Of a stretch of 46,605 nt of DNA, positions 7,975-16,749 are shown piece by piece. Every line of letters starts with the position of its first letter. Positions within the stretch are counted from its first letter, which is position 1. Source of the stretch: Candidatus Brevibacterium intestinavium (lineage in GTDB: Bacteria > Actinomycetota > Actinomycetes > Actinomycetales > Brevibacteriaceae); contig DWZN01000082.1 of assembly GCA_019117545.1 (NCBI GenBank), positions 1 to 46,605 on the forward strand. Direction: 5' to 3'. The position numbers and the translations under genes are program-made. The notes beneath the pieces were generated by a model, which was not told the DNA's origin, did no database searches, and saw nothing but the letters and a program-made list of their open reading frames with translations.

Positions 7975-9621
7975 TCACCGGCGCCTGACCGAGCACGAGG
8001 TTCTCACGCCGGCCGGTTCGGCCTTCAGCGTCTGGGCCAGCGGGGTGTTGGACAGGAACGCGAGGAAGACGAATCCGAGCACGGCCAGCGGGGCCACCCA
8101 GAGGAACAGCGGCACGAGGGCGTCATTGTAGGAATCGATGATCAGCGAATGCAGAGGCTGCGGCAGCTGGGCCACGATCTCCGGAGTCAGCCCCGTCGAG
8201 GAGATCTTCGGCAGCGGAGTCTGCGGAGCCGCCTTCGCGATTTCGGAGATCCCGTCCTTGATGTTGTCCATCAGCCGCTGGGTGAACACAGATCCGATGA
8301 AGGCCATGCCCAGGGTGGCACCGACCTGGCGGAAGTAGTTGTTCGCCGCTGTCGCCGTGCCGACCATGGACACCGGGAAGGCGTTCTGGACGACGAGGAC
8401 GAGGGTCTGCATGCTCAGTCCCAGCCCCAGCCCCAGCAGGGCCAGGCAGCCGATGGTCTCCCAGGCCGAGTCGTCGGCCTTGAGCGTCGACAGCAGCACC
8501 AGCGCCGCCGCCATGAGCAGGATGCCGGTCAGGGGATACTTCCTGTACTTGCCGGTGCGGGAGACGATGAAGCCCACGAGGGTCGAGGACACGAGCATGG
8601 TGCCCATCATCGGGACCATCATCAGCCCTGCCACCGTCGCGTCGATGCCGTGGACCATCTGCAGGTAGGTGGGCATGTACGACAGCACTCCGAACATGCC
8701 CACGCCGATGAAGAGCCCGGCAGTCGTGGCCAGGAGGAAGTCGCGGTTGGTGAACAGACTCATCGGGATCACCGGCTCGCTGACCTTGAGTTCGACGAAG
8801 ACGAACGCGACCGCGGCGATGATGCCGGCGATGATGAGTCCGCTGATCTGCCACGATCCCCACTCGAAGTCGTGGCCGCCCCACGCGGAGACGAGCACGA
8901 TGCAGGAGGTCACGACCGAGATCAGAGCCATGCCGAAGACGTCGATCTTCGGCCGCGGGCCCGTCCCCTCGGCCCGCTTGGGGACCTTGAGGAAGATCGC
9001 TGCGGCGATGAGGGCGATGATGCCCAGCGGGAAGTTGATGGCGAAGGCCCAGCGCCAGCCGGGTCCTTCGGTCAGCCAGCCGCCGATGAGCGGTCCGGCC
9101 ACGGACGACACGGCGAAGGCCGAACCCATGATGCCCATGTACTTGCCGCGTTCGCGGGCCGGCACGACCGAGGCGATGATCGATTGGGAGAGGATCATCA
9201 TCCCTCCGCCCCCGATGCCCTGGAGCACGCGGCCGAGGATGAGCGTGGACATCTCATCGGCGATGAGCGCGAAGACCGATCCGGCCAGGAAGCAGCAGAT
9301 CGCGAACATGAACAGGGGTTTGCGGCCGAACAGGTCGCCGATCTTGCCGTAGACGGGCATCATGATCGTCGAGGCGAGCATGAACGCCGTCGAGACCCAC
9401 AGCATCTGGTCGACGCCGTCGAGTTCGCCGACGATGGTCGGCAGGGCGGTGGCGAGCACCGTCTGATTGAGCGAGAACATGAACATCGCGATCATCAGCC
9501 CCACGAAGAGCAGGATGATCGCCGAGGTGGTCATCGGGGCAGGGCCGGTCTCATCGCCGGCCGGAGCCGAACCGGTGCGTGCCGTCATCGTCTCGGCAGT
9601 CATTTCGTGATTCGTTCGCAT
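7975..9621 (-). CDS. MFS transporter, DHA2 (EmrB/QacA-type, 14-helix) drug exporter
   Basis: 548 residues with 14 predicted hydrophobic helices. Family motifs are clear: MFMFSLNQTVLATALPTIV in helix 1 (the DHA2 motif D1 region), GKIGDLFGRKPLFM (motif A, between helices 2 and 3), and the helix-5 antiporter motif C region GIMGSAFAVSSVAGPLIGGWL. It is a proton-coupled exporter of drugs or hydrophobic compounds in the cytoplasmic membrane. The start is uncertain: the frame is open to a GTG at 9717 that overlaps the tetR stop as GTGA, but the ATG at 9621 (GAAGG 5-6 bases upstream) gives a normal N terminus; the ATG at 9603 is also possible. It lies downstream of tetR, which probably controls it. 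Substrate unknown. Confidence 0.9.
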   Translation of the reverse strand: MRTNHEMTAETMTARTGSAPAGDETGPAPMTTSAIILLFVGLMIAMFMFSLNQTVLATALPTIVGELDGVDQMLWVSTAFMLASTIMMPVYGKIGDLFGRKPLFMFAICCFLAGSVFALIADEMSTLILGRVLQGIGGGGMMILSQSIIASVVPARERGKYMGIMGSAFAVSSVAGPLIGGWLTEGPGWRWAFAINFPLGIIALIAAAIFLKVPKRAEGTGPRPKIDVFGMALISVVTSCIVLVSAWGGHDFEWGSWQISGLIIAGIIAAVAFVFVELKVSEPVIPMSLFTNRDFLLATTAGLFIGVGMFGVLSYMPTYLQMVHGIDATVAGLMMVPMMGTMLVSSTLVGFIVSRTGKYRKYPLTGILLMAAALVLLSTLKADDSAWETIGCLALLGLGLGLSMQTLVLVVQNAFPVSMVGTATAANNYFRQVGATLGMAFIGSVFTQRLMDNIKDGISEIAKAAPQTPLPKISSTGLTPEIVAQLPQPLHSLIIDSYNDALVPLFLWVAPLAVLGFVFLAFLSNTPLAQTLKAEPAGVRTSCSVRRR

Positions 9622-9713
9622 ACAGCCTTCGTCGTCGAGAAGTGGTGAATAGGTGGTGTCGGTGCCGGCGGCGGACTGCCGATCGTGGATGCTGCCTCGT
9701 CTGCTCAGCCCGG

Positions 9714-10358
9714 TCACTGCAGCCGGTCGAGGACCTTGAGGAAGAGGTCGAGCGAGTCTTCGAAGATCGCCTTCGTCCCGCCCTTGTCCTCGGCCGCGAC
9801 CGGTGTCTCCTTGATCGTGCGTCCCGCATGGGTGAGCGGGACCCGGCAGAGCTGGGTGAGCATGCGGGCGCTGCGCCGGGCCGAGTCCTCGGAGGAGAAC
9901 TCCTGCCCGAGATGCCGCAGCCTGGCCAGCACGTGCCCGGTGATGACCTCCTCGAGCTCCTGAGCCCGGTCGAAGCTCTTGCTGACCAGCTCGGGGTAGA
10001 GGGAGAAGAGGCGTCGGCGACGGGCCGGCAGCTCCGGGTCGGCCGAGCCGATGAGCAGCGCCTCTCGGATGAAGCCGGCGGTGTCCTCAGCCAGCGTGTC
10101 GAGTCCGGCGTCCGAATGGACGTAGTCGTCGGCGAGCGTCTCGTCGACGACGGCACCGACGCCGAGGCCGACGATCGCGTCCTCCTTCGTCTCGTAGTAG
10201 TTGAAGAAGGTGCGCGTGGACACCCCGGCGTCGGCGGCGATGGCCGCCACCGTGGTGCAGTCCAGCCCGTCTTCGAGCACGCGGGTGATCGCGGACTCGT
10301 GGAGGGCGTTGCGGGTGTGCCGGGCCTTCTTCGAGCGCAGGGATTCGTCAACTGGCAT
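9714..10358 (-). CDS. TetR family transcriptional repressor
   Basis: 214 residues. The N-terminal helix-turn-helix reads TRVLEDGLDCTTVAAIAADAG then VSTRTFFNYYETKEDAIV (about residues 25-65), the standard TetR DNA-binding domain; the C-terminal ligand domain is not recognisable as a known effector type. The ATG at 10358 is chosen because the protein then starts just ahead of the HTH. There is no SD; a promoter (TTGATG, 17 nt, CAGAAT) ends 6 nt upstream, so the mRNA is probably leaderless. The stop overlaps an in-frame GTG of the exporter frame, indicating co-transcription and self-control of the exporter operon through the TGCA array at 10369-10431. Confidence 0.9.
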   Translation of the reverse strand: MPVDESLRSKKARHTRNALHESAITRVLEDGLDCTTVAAIAADAGVSTRTFFNYYETKEDAIVGLGVGAVVDETLADDYVHSDAGLDTLAEDTAGFIREALLIGSADPELPARRRRLFSLYPELVSKSFDRAQELEEVITGHVLARLRHLGQEFSSEDSARRSARMLTQLCRVPLTHAGRTIKETPVAAEDKGGTKAIFEDSLDLFLKVLDRLQ

Positions 10359-10364
10359 GAGACT

Positions 10365-10393
10365 ATTCTGCACTCGATGCAAGTTTTCATCAA
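10365..10393 (-). promoter_or_regulatory. Promoter of tetR-exporter operon
   Basis: On the minus strand TTGATG (10393-10388) is separated by 17 nt from CAGAAT (10370-10365), which ends 6 nt before the tetR ATG. A start of transcription at the ATG itself is predicted. Confidence 0.55.
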
Positions 10394-10431
10394 CTGCAAA
10401 TATGCAATTGTGCACTATTTCACTGTGTGCA
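10369..10431. promoter_or_regulatory. Array of six TGCA sites, candidate TetR operator
   Basis: The self-complementary tetramer TGCA starts at 10369, 10378, 10395, 10403, 10411 and 10428. Relative to the site at 10403 the offsets are -25, -8, 0, +8 and +25, plus one extra copy at -34. The first copy overlaps the -10 box of the tetR promoter, the second lies in the spacer, and the rest flank the -35 upstream. The local sequence is AT-rich compared with the surroundings. Confidence 0.55.
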
Positions 10432-10467
10432 GGATTCCGGTCAGCCGAGATCCCGCTGCCTGACAGC

Positions 10468-12426
10468 TCACATGAGCATCTTCAGCCTGGCTCGATGCTG
10501 CTCGAGGGTCTGCAGCTGGCCGAGCAGAGCGGCCTGTCCGTCCCCGTCGCTCGTGTCCTGTCGCTGCAGCCGCGAGTGCAGCTCCTTCGCGATGCGTTCG
10601 AGGTCGTAGTCGAACAGACGGGCGACGATGCCGCGGGCGAAGCGGTCGATGTCAGTGCCTTCGATGACCGGCAGCGGTGTCACGAGCAGCTGTGCGATAT
10701 AGGGCTTGAGGTCCTCATCGCTGGCGGCGAGGACCCGTTCGGCCCATTTCGACTGCTCGGGTCCGGCCGCTCCCAGCCCCCCGGCCTGTCCGATGGCCTC
10801 CTGGATCCGGCGGTAGCCGGGGTGTTCGAAGGCCTTGGCCGACAGCGAGTCGAAGAGTTTGGCGTTGACCATCTCCGGGTGCTGCAGGGCCACCATGAGC
10901 GCACCCTTCTCCGTCTTCAGCCGGGCCGGGCTGATCGGGGCCGAGAGGTTGGAGACATCGGGTCGTTCGTCGTAGACGTATTCGATCCGGTCACTGTCGG
11001 CCTCCCCCGCCGAGGCGGCCCCGGGCCGCTGCTCCTGACGGTAGCTCTCGGCCCGGGCCGGCTCGGCGCCCTGCCGGGCCGGCGCCCCCTGGCGGTTCTG
11101 CTTCGGTGCCCGGCGTGCCGTGCGCACGGCGGATTCCACCTCGTCGATGTCGACGCCGATGCGGCCGGCGACGAATCGATAGTAGTGGCTGAGACTGCCC
11201 TGGTCGCGGATGTCGGTGAGCACCTCGGCGGCGGCCCTGACCGCGGAGATCCGGCCTTCGACGGTGTCCAGGTCGAATCGGGCGATGGCGGTGGTGATGA
11301 CGAATTCGAACAGAGGCTTGCAGTCGTCGATGAGTTCGCGCACGGCCGCATCGCCCTTCTGCATCCGCAGGTCGCAGGGGTCGAGGCCCTCGGGTTCGAC
11401 GGCGACGAAGGTCTGGGCGGTGAAGAGGCTCTCGAATTCGAAGGCCTTCAGCGCCGCCTTCTGTCCGGCTGCGTCGCCGTCGAAGGTGAAGACCACTTGT
11501 CCGGTGGGGTCGTCGCCGAGGAGTCGGCGGATGATCTTGACGTGTTCGGCGCCGAAGGCCGTGCCGCAGGTGGCCACGGCCTGGTCGACCCCGGCGAGGT
11601 GGGCGGCCATGACATCGGTGTAGCCTTCGACGACGACGACGCGCTTGGACTTCGCGATCGACCTCTTCGCCAGGTCGAGGCCGTAGAGGACCTGATTCTT
11701 GCGATAGAGCGCGGTCTCCGGGGTGTTGAGGTACTTCGGGCCCTTGTCGTCGTCGTACAGACGCCGGGCCCCGAATCCGATGGTCCGGGCGGTCATGTCC
11801 TTGATCGGCCAGATCACACGGCCGCGGAATCGGTCGTAGATGCCGCGTCCGCCTTCACTGGCCAGGCCTGCGGCGAGGATCTCCTCATCGGTGAATCCGG
11901 CGCGGCCCAGGTGGGAGGTCAGCGCATCCCAGGACTTCGGGGCGAAGCCGATGCCGAATTCCCGGCTCGACTCCGCGGGGAACCCGCGCCCGATGAGGAA
12001 CTCGCGAGCGATCTGCCCGGCCGGTGATTCGAGTGCCTGGGTGAAGAAGCGCTGAGCGACCTCGTGCATCTCGAGCAGGCGCTGTCGGCGGCTGGCCTGT
12101 TCCCTGTCCGGTCCCTTGCCGTCCTCATAGCGCAGATGCATCCCGGCCTTGCCCGCCAAGGTCTCGACGGCTTCGACGAAGCTGAGCTGTTCGATCTTCT
12201 GCAGGAAGGTGAACACGTCCCCGGACTCTCCGCAGCCGAAGCAGTGATACATGCCCACCTGGGGACGCACGGTGAACGACGGGGTCTTCTCGTCGTGGAA
12301 GGGGCACAGACCCTTGAGCGAGCCGATGCCCGCGGTCTTGAGGGTGACGAACTCCCCGATCACCTCGTCGATGCGGGTGCGGCTGCGCAGTTCGTCGATG
12401 TCCTCGCGCTTGATGAGTCCGGCCAT
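10468..12426 (-). CDS. dnaG: DNA primase DnaG
   Basis: 652 residues; makes RNA primers for DNA replication together with the replicative helicase. The CHC2 zinc-binding domain has Cys41, His44, Cys62 and Cys65 (CPFHDEKTPSF, YHCFGCGESGD). The RNA polymerase core has RVIWPIKD and YLNTPET, and the TOPRIM fold has EGYTDVMA (267-274) and TFDGDAAGQKA (314-324). A Pro/Gln/Arg-rich linker around residues 435-480 joins the C-terminal helicase-interaction domain. The ATG at 12426 is 3 nt past the dgt stop (TAG ending at 12430), so dusB-dgt-dnaG is one operon in the order usual for actinobacteria. Function is secure. Confidence 0.97.
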   Translation of the reverse strand: MAGLIKREDIDELRSRTRIDEVIGEFVTLKTAGIGSLKGLCPFHDEKTPSFTVRPQVGMYHCFGCGESGDVFTFLQKIEQLSFVEAVETLAGKAGMHLRYEDGKGPDREQASRRQRLLEMHEVAQRFFTQALESPAGQIAREFLIGRGFPAESSREFGIGFAPKSWDALTSHLGRAGFTDEEILAAGLASEGGRGIYDRFRGRVIWPIKDMTARTIGFGARRLYDDDKGPKYLNTPETALYRKNQVLYGLDLAKRSIAKSKRVVVVEGYTDVMAAHLAGVDQAVATCGTAFGAEHVKIIRRLLGDDPTGQVVFTFDGDAAGQKAALKAFEFESLFTAQTFVAVEPEGLDPCDLRMQKGDAAVRELIDDCKPLFEFVITTAIARFDLDTVEGRISAVRAAAEVLTDIRDQGSLSHYYRFVAGRIGVDIDEVESAVRTARRAPKQNRQGAPARQGAEPARAESYRQEQRPGAASAGEADSDRIEYVYDERPDVSNLSAPISPARLKTEKGALMVALQHPEMVNAKLFDSLSAKAFEHPGYRRIQEAIGQAGGLGAAGPEQSKWAERVLAASDEDLKPYIAQLLVTPLPVIEGTDIDRFARGIVARLFDYDLERIAKELHSRLQRQDTSDGDGQAALLGQLQTLEQHRARLKMLM

Positions 12427-12429
12427 GGT

Positions 12430-13737
12430 CTAGAGCCGATCCTCCGCCCCGGCGTTGAGGCGGTGGTACAGAGCCCACGCCGAATGGTCGGTCAGGGAGG
12501 CGATCTGGTCGACGATGACCCGCAGGCGCGCGGCGTCATCGGCGGCCTCGGCGTGGTCGGCGCGGAACATCGGGTCGAGTCTGTCCGGGGCTGCGGAGAA
12601 CCATTCGGCGAGTTCGCCGATGACCGCGGCCTGGATGTCGTGCAGCCGCAGACGGTCCTCGGCGACCATCACCGTCAGCGTCGCCATGCCCTTGAGCACG
12701 GCGATCTCGACCGCGCTGGTCTCGGGGACGACGAGGGAGGCCGAGTAGCGGGCCAGCGGTTCCCAGCCGAACTCCTCGCGAGTCGCGGCCTCCGCGGCCC
12801 CGACGAACCGTCCGATCAGCTGACTCGTCATGTGCTTGAGGCTCGCCTGGGCCCGGCGGGACCCGTCGAAGGATTCGCTGGGCCAGTAGGCGGCGGCCTC
12901 CAAACGGCTCAGCGCCTTGTCCATCTCCGTGTCCGTGACCTCCGGCAGGTACCACTGCCGGGTGATGTCGAACAGCTCTGCCCGGCGGTTGTCACAGGCG
13001 AAGTCGGCGAGGTCGAGGTGGCCTGCGACGATGGCGTCCTCGACGTCGTGGACGGAATAGGAGATGTCATCTGCTAAGTCCATGACCTGGGCTTCGATAC
13101 ATCTCTTGCCGTTGTCGATGCCGTCGCGGTAGAAGTCGAAGACCGCGGTGTCGTCATCGTAGACGCCGAATTTCCGCACCCCGGAATCACGTCGGCCGAT
13201 CGTGGCCTCGCTGCGCGGCCAGGGGTACTTCGTCAAGGCGTCGAGGCTGGCCCGGGTCAGGTTGAGTCCGGCCGGACGCCCGTCGTCGGCGATGACCTTC
13301 GGTTCGATCCGGGTGACCAGGCGCAGCGTCTGCGCATTGCCTTCGAAACCGCCGATGTCCTTGCACAGGGCGTCGAGGATCGTCTCCCCGTGGTGGCCGA
13401 ACGGCGGGTGGCCGAGGTCGTGGGACAGGCAGGCGGTGTCGACGATGTCCGGATCGCAGCCGAGGTAGCGGGCCAGTTCGCGGCCCACCTGAGCGACCTC
13501 GAGGGAGTGGGTGAGCCGGGTCCGCACGAAATCGTCCGTGCCCGGGGCCACCACCTGGGTCTTCGCGCCGAGGCGGCGCAGTCCGGAGGAATGGAGGACG
13601 CGGGCACGGTCGCGCTGGAAGGCCGAGCGACGTGGATTCTTCGCCGGTTCGCTCACCCACCGCTCTTCGTCCCATGGCGAATAGACCGCCACGGTCCCCG
13701 TCCGCACCGAGGTGCGCGGGTGAGTGTCGAAGGGCAT
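12430..13737 (-). CDS. dgt: Deoxyguanosinetriphosphate triphosphohydrolase-like protein
   Basis: 435 residues; HD-domain hydrolase that splits dNTPs to nucleosides and triphosphate, affecting dNTP pools. The metal-binding HD residues are seen as RTRLTHSLEVAQ (His77) and ACLSHDLGHPPFGHHGE (His106, Asp107), followed by the long helical domain with LADDISYSVHDVEDA. The N terminus SEPAKNPRRSAFQRDRARV is the family's conserved opening. The ATG at 13737 is chosen because GGAGG stands 6 bases upstream; the ATG at 13743, two codons earlier, overlaps the dusB stop as ATGA but sits directly against that SD. It lies between dusB and dnaG in one operon. Confidence 0.93.
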   Translation of the reverse strand: MPFDTHPRTSVRTGTVAVYSPWDEERWVSEPAKNPRRSAFQRDRARVLHSSGLRRLGAKTQVVAPGTDDFVRTRLTHSLEVAQVGRELARYLGCDPDIVDTACLSHDLGHPPFGHHGETILDALCKDIGGFEGNAQTLRLVTRIEPKVIADDGRPAGLNLTRASLDALTKYPWPRSEATIGRRDSGVRKFGVYDDDTAVFDFYRDGIDNGKRCIEAQVMDLADDISYSVHDVEDAIVAGHLDLADFACDNRRAELFDITRQWYLPEVTDTEMDKALSRLEAAAYWPSESFDGSRRAQASLKHMTSQLIGRFVGAAEAATREEFGWEPLARYSASLVVPETSAVEIAVLKGMATLTVMVAEDRLRLHDIQAAVIGELAEWFSAAPDRLDPMFRADHAEAADDAARLRVIVDQIASLTDHSAWALYHRLNAGAEDRL

Positions 13738-13739
13738 TC

Positions 13740-14927
13740 TCATCCTCCAGAGATGTCGAGTTCGGCCTCCGACAGCAGCGATTTCCCGCTGGGGTCGAAG
13801 ACGCGGGAGTCCAACCAGCCCTCGGGCAGGTGCGGCCGCTTCGGCCTGGTCGTGCGTCCACGGGAGCCTTCGGCGGCCGCACCGGGATAGGGGGCGTCCT
13901 GGTCGAGCTGGGACAGCAGCCCGGCGAGCTCGTCGAGGGAGGAGACCATGGCCAGCTGGCTGCGCAGCTCTCCCCCGACCGGGTAGCCCTTGAAGTACCA
14001 GGCGATGTGCTTGCGCAGGTCGCGCACTCCGTAGAACTCGTCCTCGAAGTGGTCGACGAGGTACTGACCGTGCTTGTACACGGCCCGGCCCACCTCGGCC
14101 AGTCCCGGACGGTGGCGTTCCTCGCTGCCGTTCAGGGCGTTCGCGAGGTCGCCGAAGAGCCAGGGCCGTCCCTGGCAGCCGCGGCCGATGACGACTCCGT
14201 CGCAGCCGGTCACGGCCATCATCTCCAGAGCGTCCTCGGCGGCGAAGATATCGCCGTTGCCCAGTACGGGCACAGTGTCGCCGAGGTGGTCCTTGAGCCG
14301 GGCGATCGCGTCCCAGTCGGCCTTGCCCGAGTACAGGTCCGCGGCCGTGCGCCCGTGCAGGGCGACGGCGGAGACACCGGCGTTGCGGGCCGTCTCGGCG
14401 GCGTCGAGGAAGGTGGTGTGGTCGGCGTCGATGCCCTTGCGCATCTTCACGGTCACCGGGATCCCACCGCGGGAGGCCTCGGTCACGGCGGTGGTGACGA
14501 TAGCGTCGAACAGGTCCTGTTTCCACGGCAGGGCCGAGCCGCCGCCCTTGCGGGTGACCTTGGGCACGGGGCAGCCGAAGTTGAGGTCGATGTGGTCGGC
14601 CCGGTCCTCCTCGACGAGCATCCGCACGGCCTGGCCCATGGTGATCGGGTCGACGCCGTAGAGCTGAACGGAGCGCGGGGTCTCATAGGGCTCGTGGTGG
14701 ATGATGCGCATGGTCTTCGGGCTGCGTTCGACCAGGGCGCGAGTGGTGACCATCTCGGTCACGTAGAGCCCGGCTCCGTATTCGCGGCACAGGCGACGGA
14801 ACGCGGTGTTCGTGATCCCGGCCATGGGGGCGAGCACGACCGGGGAGGACAGCTCGATCGGGCCGATGCGCAGGGGCGCACCGACGGCCGGGGACACGGT
14901 TTCTGGGCTGGGGCTGATGACACTCAC
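13740..14927 (-). CDS. dusB: tRNA-dihydrouridine synthase DusB
   Basis: 395 residues; FMN enzyme that reduces uridines in the tRNA D-loop. The TIM-barrel start LSSPVVLAPMAGITNTAFRR, the catalytic cysteine in LNFGCPVPKV (Cys119), KGGGSAL, the VKMRKG strand, ALHGRT and the FMN-phosphate region VLGNGDIF and GVVIGRGCQGRPWLF are all present. The C-terminal extension (RTTRPKRPHLPEGWLDSR) is typical of actinobacterial DusB. The GTG at 14927 lacks an SD; an extended -10 (TGGGATAAT) ends 6 nt upstream, suggesting a leaderless message. It is the first gene of dusB-dgt-dnaG. Confidence 0.95.
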   Translation of the reverse strand: MSVISPSPETVSPAVGAPLRIGPIELSSPVVLAPMAGITNTAFRRLCREYGAGLYVTEMVTTRALVERSPKTMRIIHHEPYETPRSVQLYGVDPITMGQAVRMLVEEDRADHIDLNFGCPVPKVTRKGGGSALPWKQDLFDAIVTTAVTEASRGGIPVTVKMRKGIDADHTTFLDAAETARNAGVSAVALHGRTAADLYSGKADWDAIARLKDHLGDTVPVLGNGDIFAAEDALEMMAVTGCDGVVIGRGCQGRPWLFGDLANALNGSEERHRPGLAEVGRAVYKHGQYLVDHFEDEFYGVRDLRKHIAWYFKGYPVGGELRSQLAMVSSLDELAGLLSQLDQDAPYPGAAAEGSRGRTTRPKRPHLPEGWLDSRVFDPSGKSLLSEAELDISGG

Positions 14928-14933
14928 GGGTTC

Positions 14934-14939
14934 ATTATC
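14934..14939 (-). promoter_or_regulatory. -10 box of dusB-dgt-dnaG, leaderless candidate
   Basis: Minus-strand GATAAT preceded by TGG (extended -10 form) and followed by 6 nt, then the GTG start. No SD is present. No good -35 at the normal distance. Confidence 0.55.
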
Positions 14940-15006
14940 CCAAAGCAGTCAAAATCGCACATCCGCACCCCTTCCCCTCCCCGTGCGCAGCCGGGGACTT
15001 CAACGC

Positions 15007-16635
15007 TCAAGTACTGAGTCCAACCGCTTTCGCGCGCAGAAATTCCCGCACATCCCATTCCGTTTCCGCGGCGAGCTCGGCGGCGAGGCGGTCATCGTGG
15101 GTGATGACGATCATCGCTCCGCCGAATCCCTCGAGTCCGGTCACCAGCGCTTCGAGCGAGGACAGGTCGAGGTTGTTGCCCGGTTCGTCGAGGATGAGCA
15201 GCTGCGGGGCCGGTTCGGACAGCAGTCCGGCGGCCAGTGCCACGCGGAAGCGTTCGCCGCCGGACAGCGTCCCGCAGCGCTGTTCGGTCCGTCCCGCACG
15301 CAGCCCCATGGCCGCGAGCACCTCGTGGACGCGGTGCGGACCCAGATGCGGGTTGCCGGATCGGACCGCCTCCATGACCGTCAGCGCCTCCGGCAGACGG
15401 TACTGCTGGTCGAGGTGGGCAAGCGGAACGGACACCCTGATCGCCAGTCGGCCGAAGAGCTCGTCGATCGGCGGGCCCGGCCGCATCGGCACGCCGGATG
15501 CGGCCATGATCGCCGCCAGCAGTGTGGATTTTCCCGCCCCGTTCGGTCCGGTCAGCCGGATCCTCTCCGGACCGACGATCTCGACCGGGCGGTCCAGGCT
15601 GTCGGAGTCGAGTGAGACAACGCGCTTGCTGAGGTGGACTGTCGTCTCGGGCAGATCCAGGCGCACGCTCGACGACGACCGCAGCGAGTCCTTGGCCGCG
15701 TCGAGATCGGCCAGGGCGGAGGCTTCGTCGGCGGCCTTGTCCCCGCGACGTTTCGCCGCGGACTTCTCGGCGAAGTTCGCCAGCCCATTCATCACGATCT
15801 TGGGTCGGCGCTTGTTCTCCTTGTCCTTGGCCGCCTTCCGGTCGGCTCGAGCGAGCTTCGTCTCGAGGTCGATGCGCTGACGCCTCTCGATCTCGAGGCT
15901 CTTCTTCGCGTCGACGATCCGTTGGCGCTTCGCCGCCTCCTCGGCGGCGACCATGGCCTCATAGTCGTCGAAGTCGCCGCCGTAGACCCGCAGGCGGTCG
16001 GTCATCTCGATGATCGCGTCGACGTGGGACAGCAGGGTGCGGTCGTGGGAGATGACCAGAGTGGGTCCGCGGCGCGCGCTCAGCAGGGAGGTCAGCAGTG
16101 CGCGTCCGTCCTCGTCGAGGTTGTTGCTCGGTTCGTCGAGGATGAGCCAGGCCTCACCGACCAGGGCCGCTCTGGCGAGTCCGATCCGGGTGGCCTGTCC
16201 TCCGGAGAAGCTGCTCAGCCGTCTGTCGAGGTCATCGAGTTCGAGGTGCAGTCCGAGATCGGCGGTGGCGGCCAGTGCGCGTTCTTCGATGTCCCAGTCA
16301 TCGCCGATGCGGTCGAAGTCGGTGTCATCGGCGTCACCGTGCAGCGCGCGCTGCAGGGCGTGACGGACATCGGCGATGCCGAGGGCCGCATCGACGCGCT
16401 GCGGCGAATGCGGCAGGAGCTGATCGATGTAGACGGCACCGTCGGTGCCGGTGGCGGTTCCGGCAGCGGCGGGCAAGAGTCCGGCGAGGATCTTCGCGAG
16501 TGTGGATTTGCCGATCCCGTTGTCTCCGACCAGGCCGATGAGGCCGGTGGGGATGGTGGCGGTCAGCTGGGAGAAGATCTCGGTGTCGTCGCCGAGGCGG
16601 CAGTCCAGTCCCGACACAGTGATGGCAGTGGGCAT
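15007..16635 (-). CDS. ABC-F family ATP-binding protein (ribosome-associated, possible antibiotic resistance)
   Basis: 542 residues with two ABC domains and no membrane segments, the ABC-F layout. Domain 1 has the Walker A GDNGIGKST (37-45) and signature SSFSGGQATRIGLARAAL with Walker B AWLILDEPSNNLD. A charged linker rich in Lys/Arg/Glu follows (about 210-275). Domain 2 has GPNGAGKSTLL, LSGGERFRVALA and LLILDEPGNNLD. ABC-F proteins bind the ribosomal E site; some rescue stalled ribosomes and others give resistance to macrolides, lincosamides, streptogramins or pleuromutilins. The ATG at 16635 is chosen because GAGGA lies 5 bases upstream; the ATG at 16647 and GTG at 16656 lie in or before that SD. 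The upstream leader has attenuator-like features, which favours the inducible resistance class. Confidence 0.9.
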   Translation of the reverse strand: MPTAITVSGLDCRLGDDTEIFSQLTATIPTGLIGLVGDNGIGKSTLAKILAGLLPAAAGTATGTDGAVYIDQLLPHSPQRVDAALGIADVRHALQRALHGDADDTDFDRIGDDWDIEERALAATADLGLHLELDDLDRRLSSFSGGQATRIGLARAALVGEAWLILDEPSNNLDEDGRALLTSLLSARRGPTLVISHDRTLLSHVDAIIEMTDRLRVYGGDFDDYEAMVAAEEAAKRQRIVDAKKSLEIERRQRIDLETKLARADRKAAKDKENKRRPKIVMNGLANFAEKSAAKRRGDKAADEASALADLDAAKDSLRSSSSVRLDLPETTVHLSKRVVSLDSDSLDRPVEIVGPERIRLTGPNGAGKSTLLAAIMAASGVPMRPGPPIDELFGRLAIRVSVPLAHLDQQYRLPEALTVMEAVRSGNPHLGPHRVHEVLAAMGLRAGRTEQRCGTLSGGERFRVALAAGLLSEPAPQLLILDEPGNNLDLSSLEALVTGLEGFGGAMIVITHDDRLAAELAAETEWDVREFLRAKAVGLST

Positions 16636-16639
16636 GGGG

Positions 16640-16704
16640 GTCCTCATTTCGTGCACGCAGAAGCGCTGCGGGTCCGTGGCACCCGCAAGTCACGGCATGA
16701 GGAC
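16640..16704 (-). promoter_or_regulatory. Candidate translational attenuator of the ABC-F gene
   Basis: The ABC-F SD segment ATGAGGAC (minus strand, 16647-16640) is perfectly complementary to an upstream leader segment GTCCTCAT (16704-16697). Between them is a 7-bp hairpin TGCGGGT/ACCCGCA (16687-16667), whose 3' arm overlaps an alternative 5-bp stem CGCAG/CTGCG (16670-16656). The two inner hairpins exclude each other. Formation of the outer 8-bp helix would hide the SD. Confidence 0.55.
16690..16698 (-). CDS. Two-codon upstream ORF (Met-Pro-stop) in the ABC-F leader
   Basis: Minus strand ATG CCG TGA. The start codon overlaps the last two bases of the anti-SD segment (16697-16704). A ribosome paused on this ORF would cover the anti-SD and could free the ABC-F SD. 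The SD for the short ORF is poor (GTGAG five bases upstream). That it is translated is a hypothesis; with only two sense codons it can be chance. Confidence 0.3.
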   Translation of the reverse strand: MP

Positions 16705-16749
16705 TCACTTCACGGTCGGCAGGCCCTTCGTCGGAGATGGGACCCGATC

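Noticed and set aside
7936..9648. Open frame of 570 codons opposite the MFS exporter
   Set aside because: Extreme His/Asp/Gln/Arg composition, no domain, and fully overlaps a clear transporter gene.
9621..9717. GTG start of the exporter at 9717
   Set aside because: It would overlap the tetR stop as GTGA, but adds 32 residues unlike the family and has no SD; the ATG at 9621 has one. Kept as an alternative only.
10201..12027. Open frame of 608 codons opposite dnaG
   Set aside because: It mirrors a highly conserved gene in high-GC DNA, its protein is a composition-driven mix of Gly/Asp/Arg/Val and it has no SD or recognisable domain.
16334..16708. Longer frame starting in the ABC-F leader (GTG at 16708)
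   Set aside because: It runs on through the ABC-F coding region in another frame for 124 codons and has no SD, so it is not a leader peptide.
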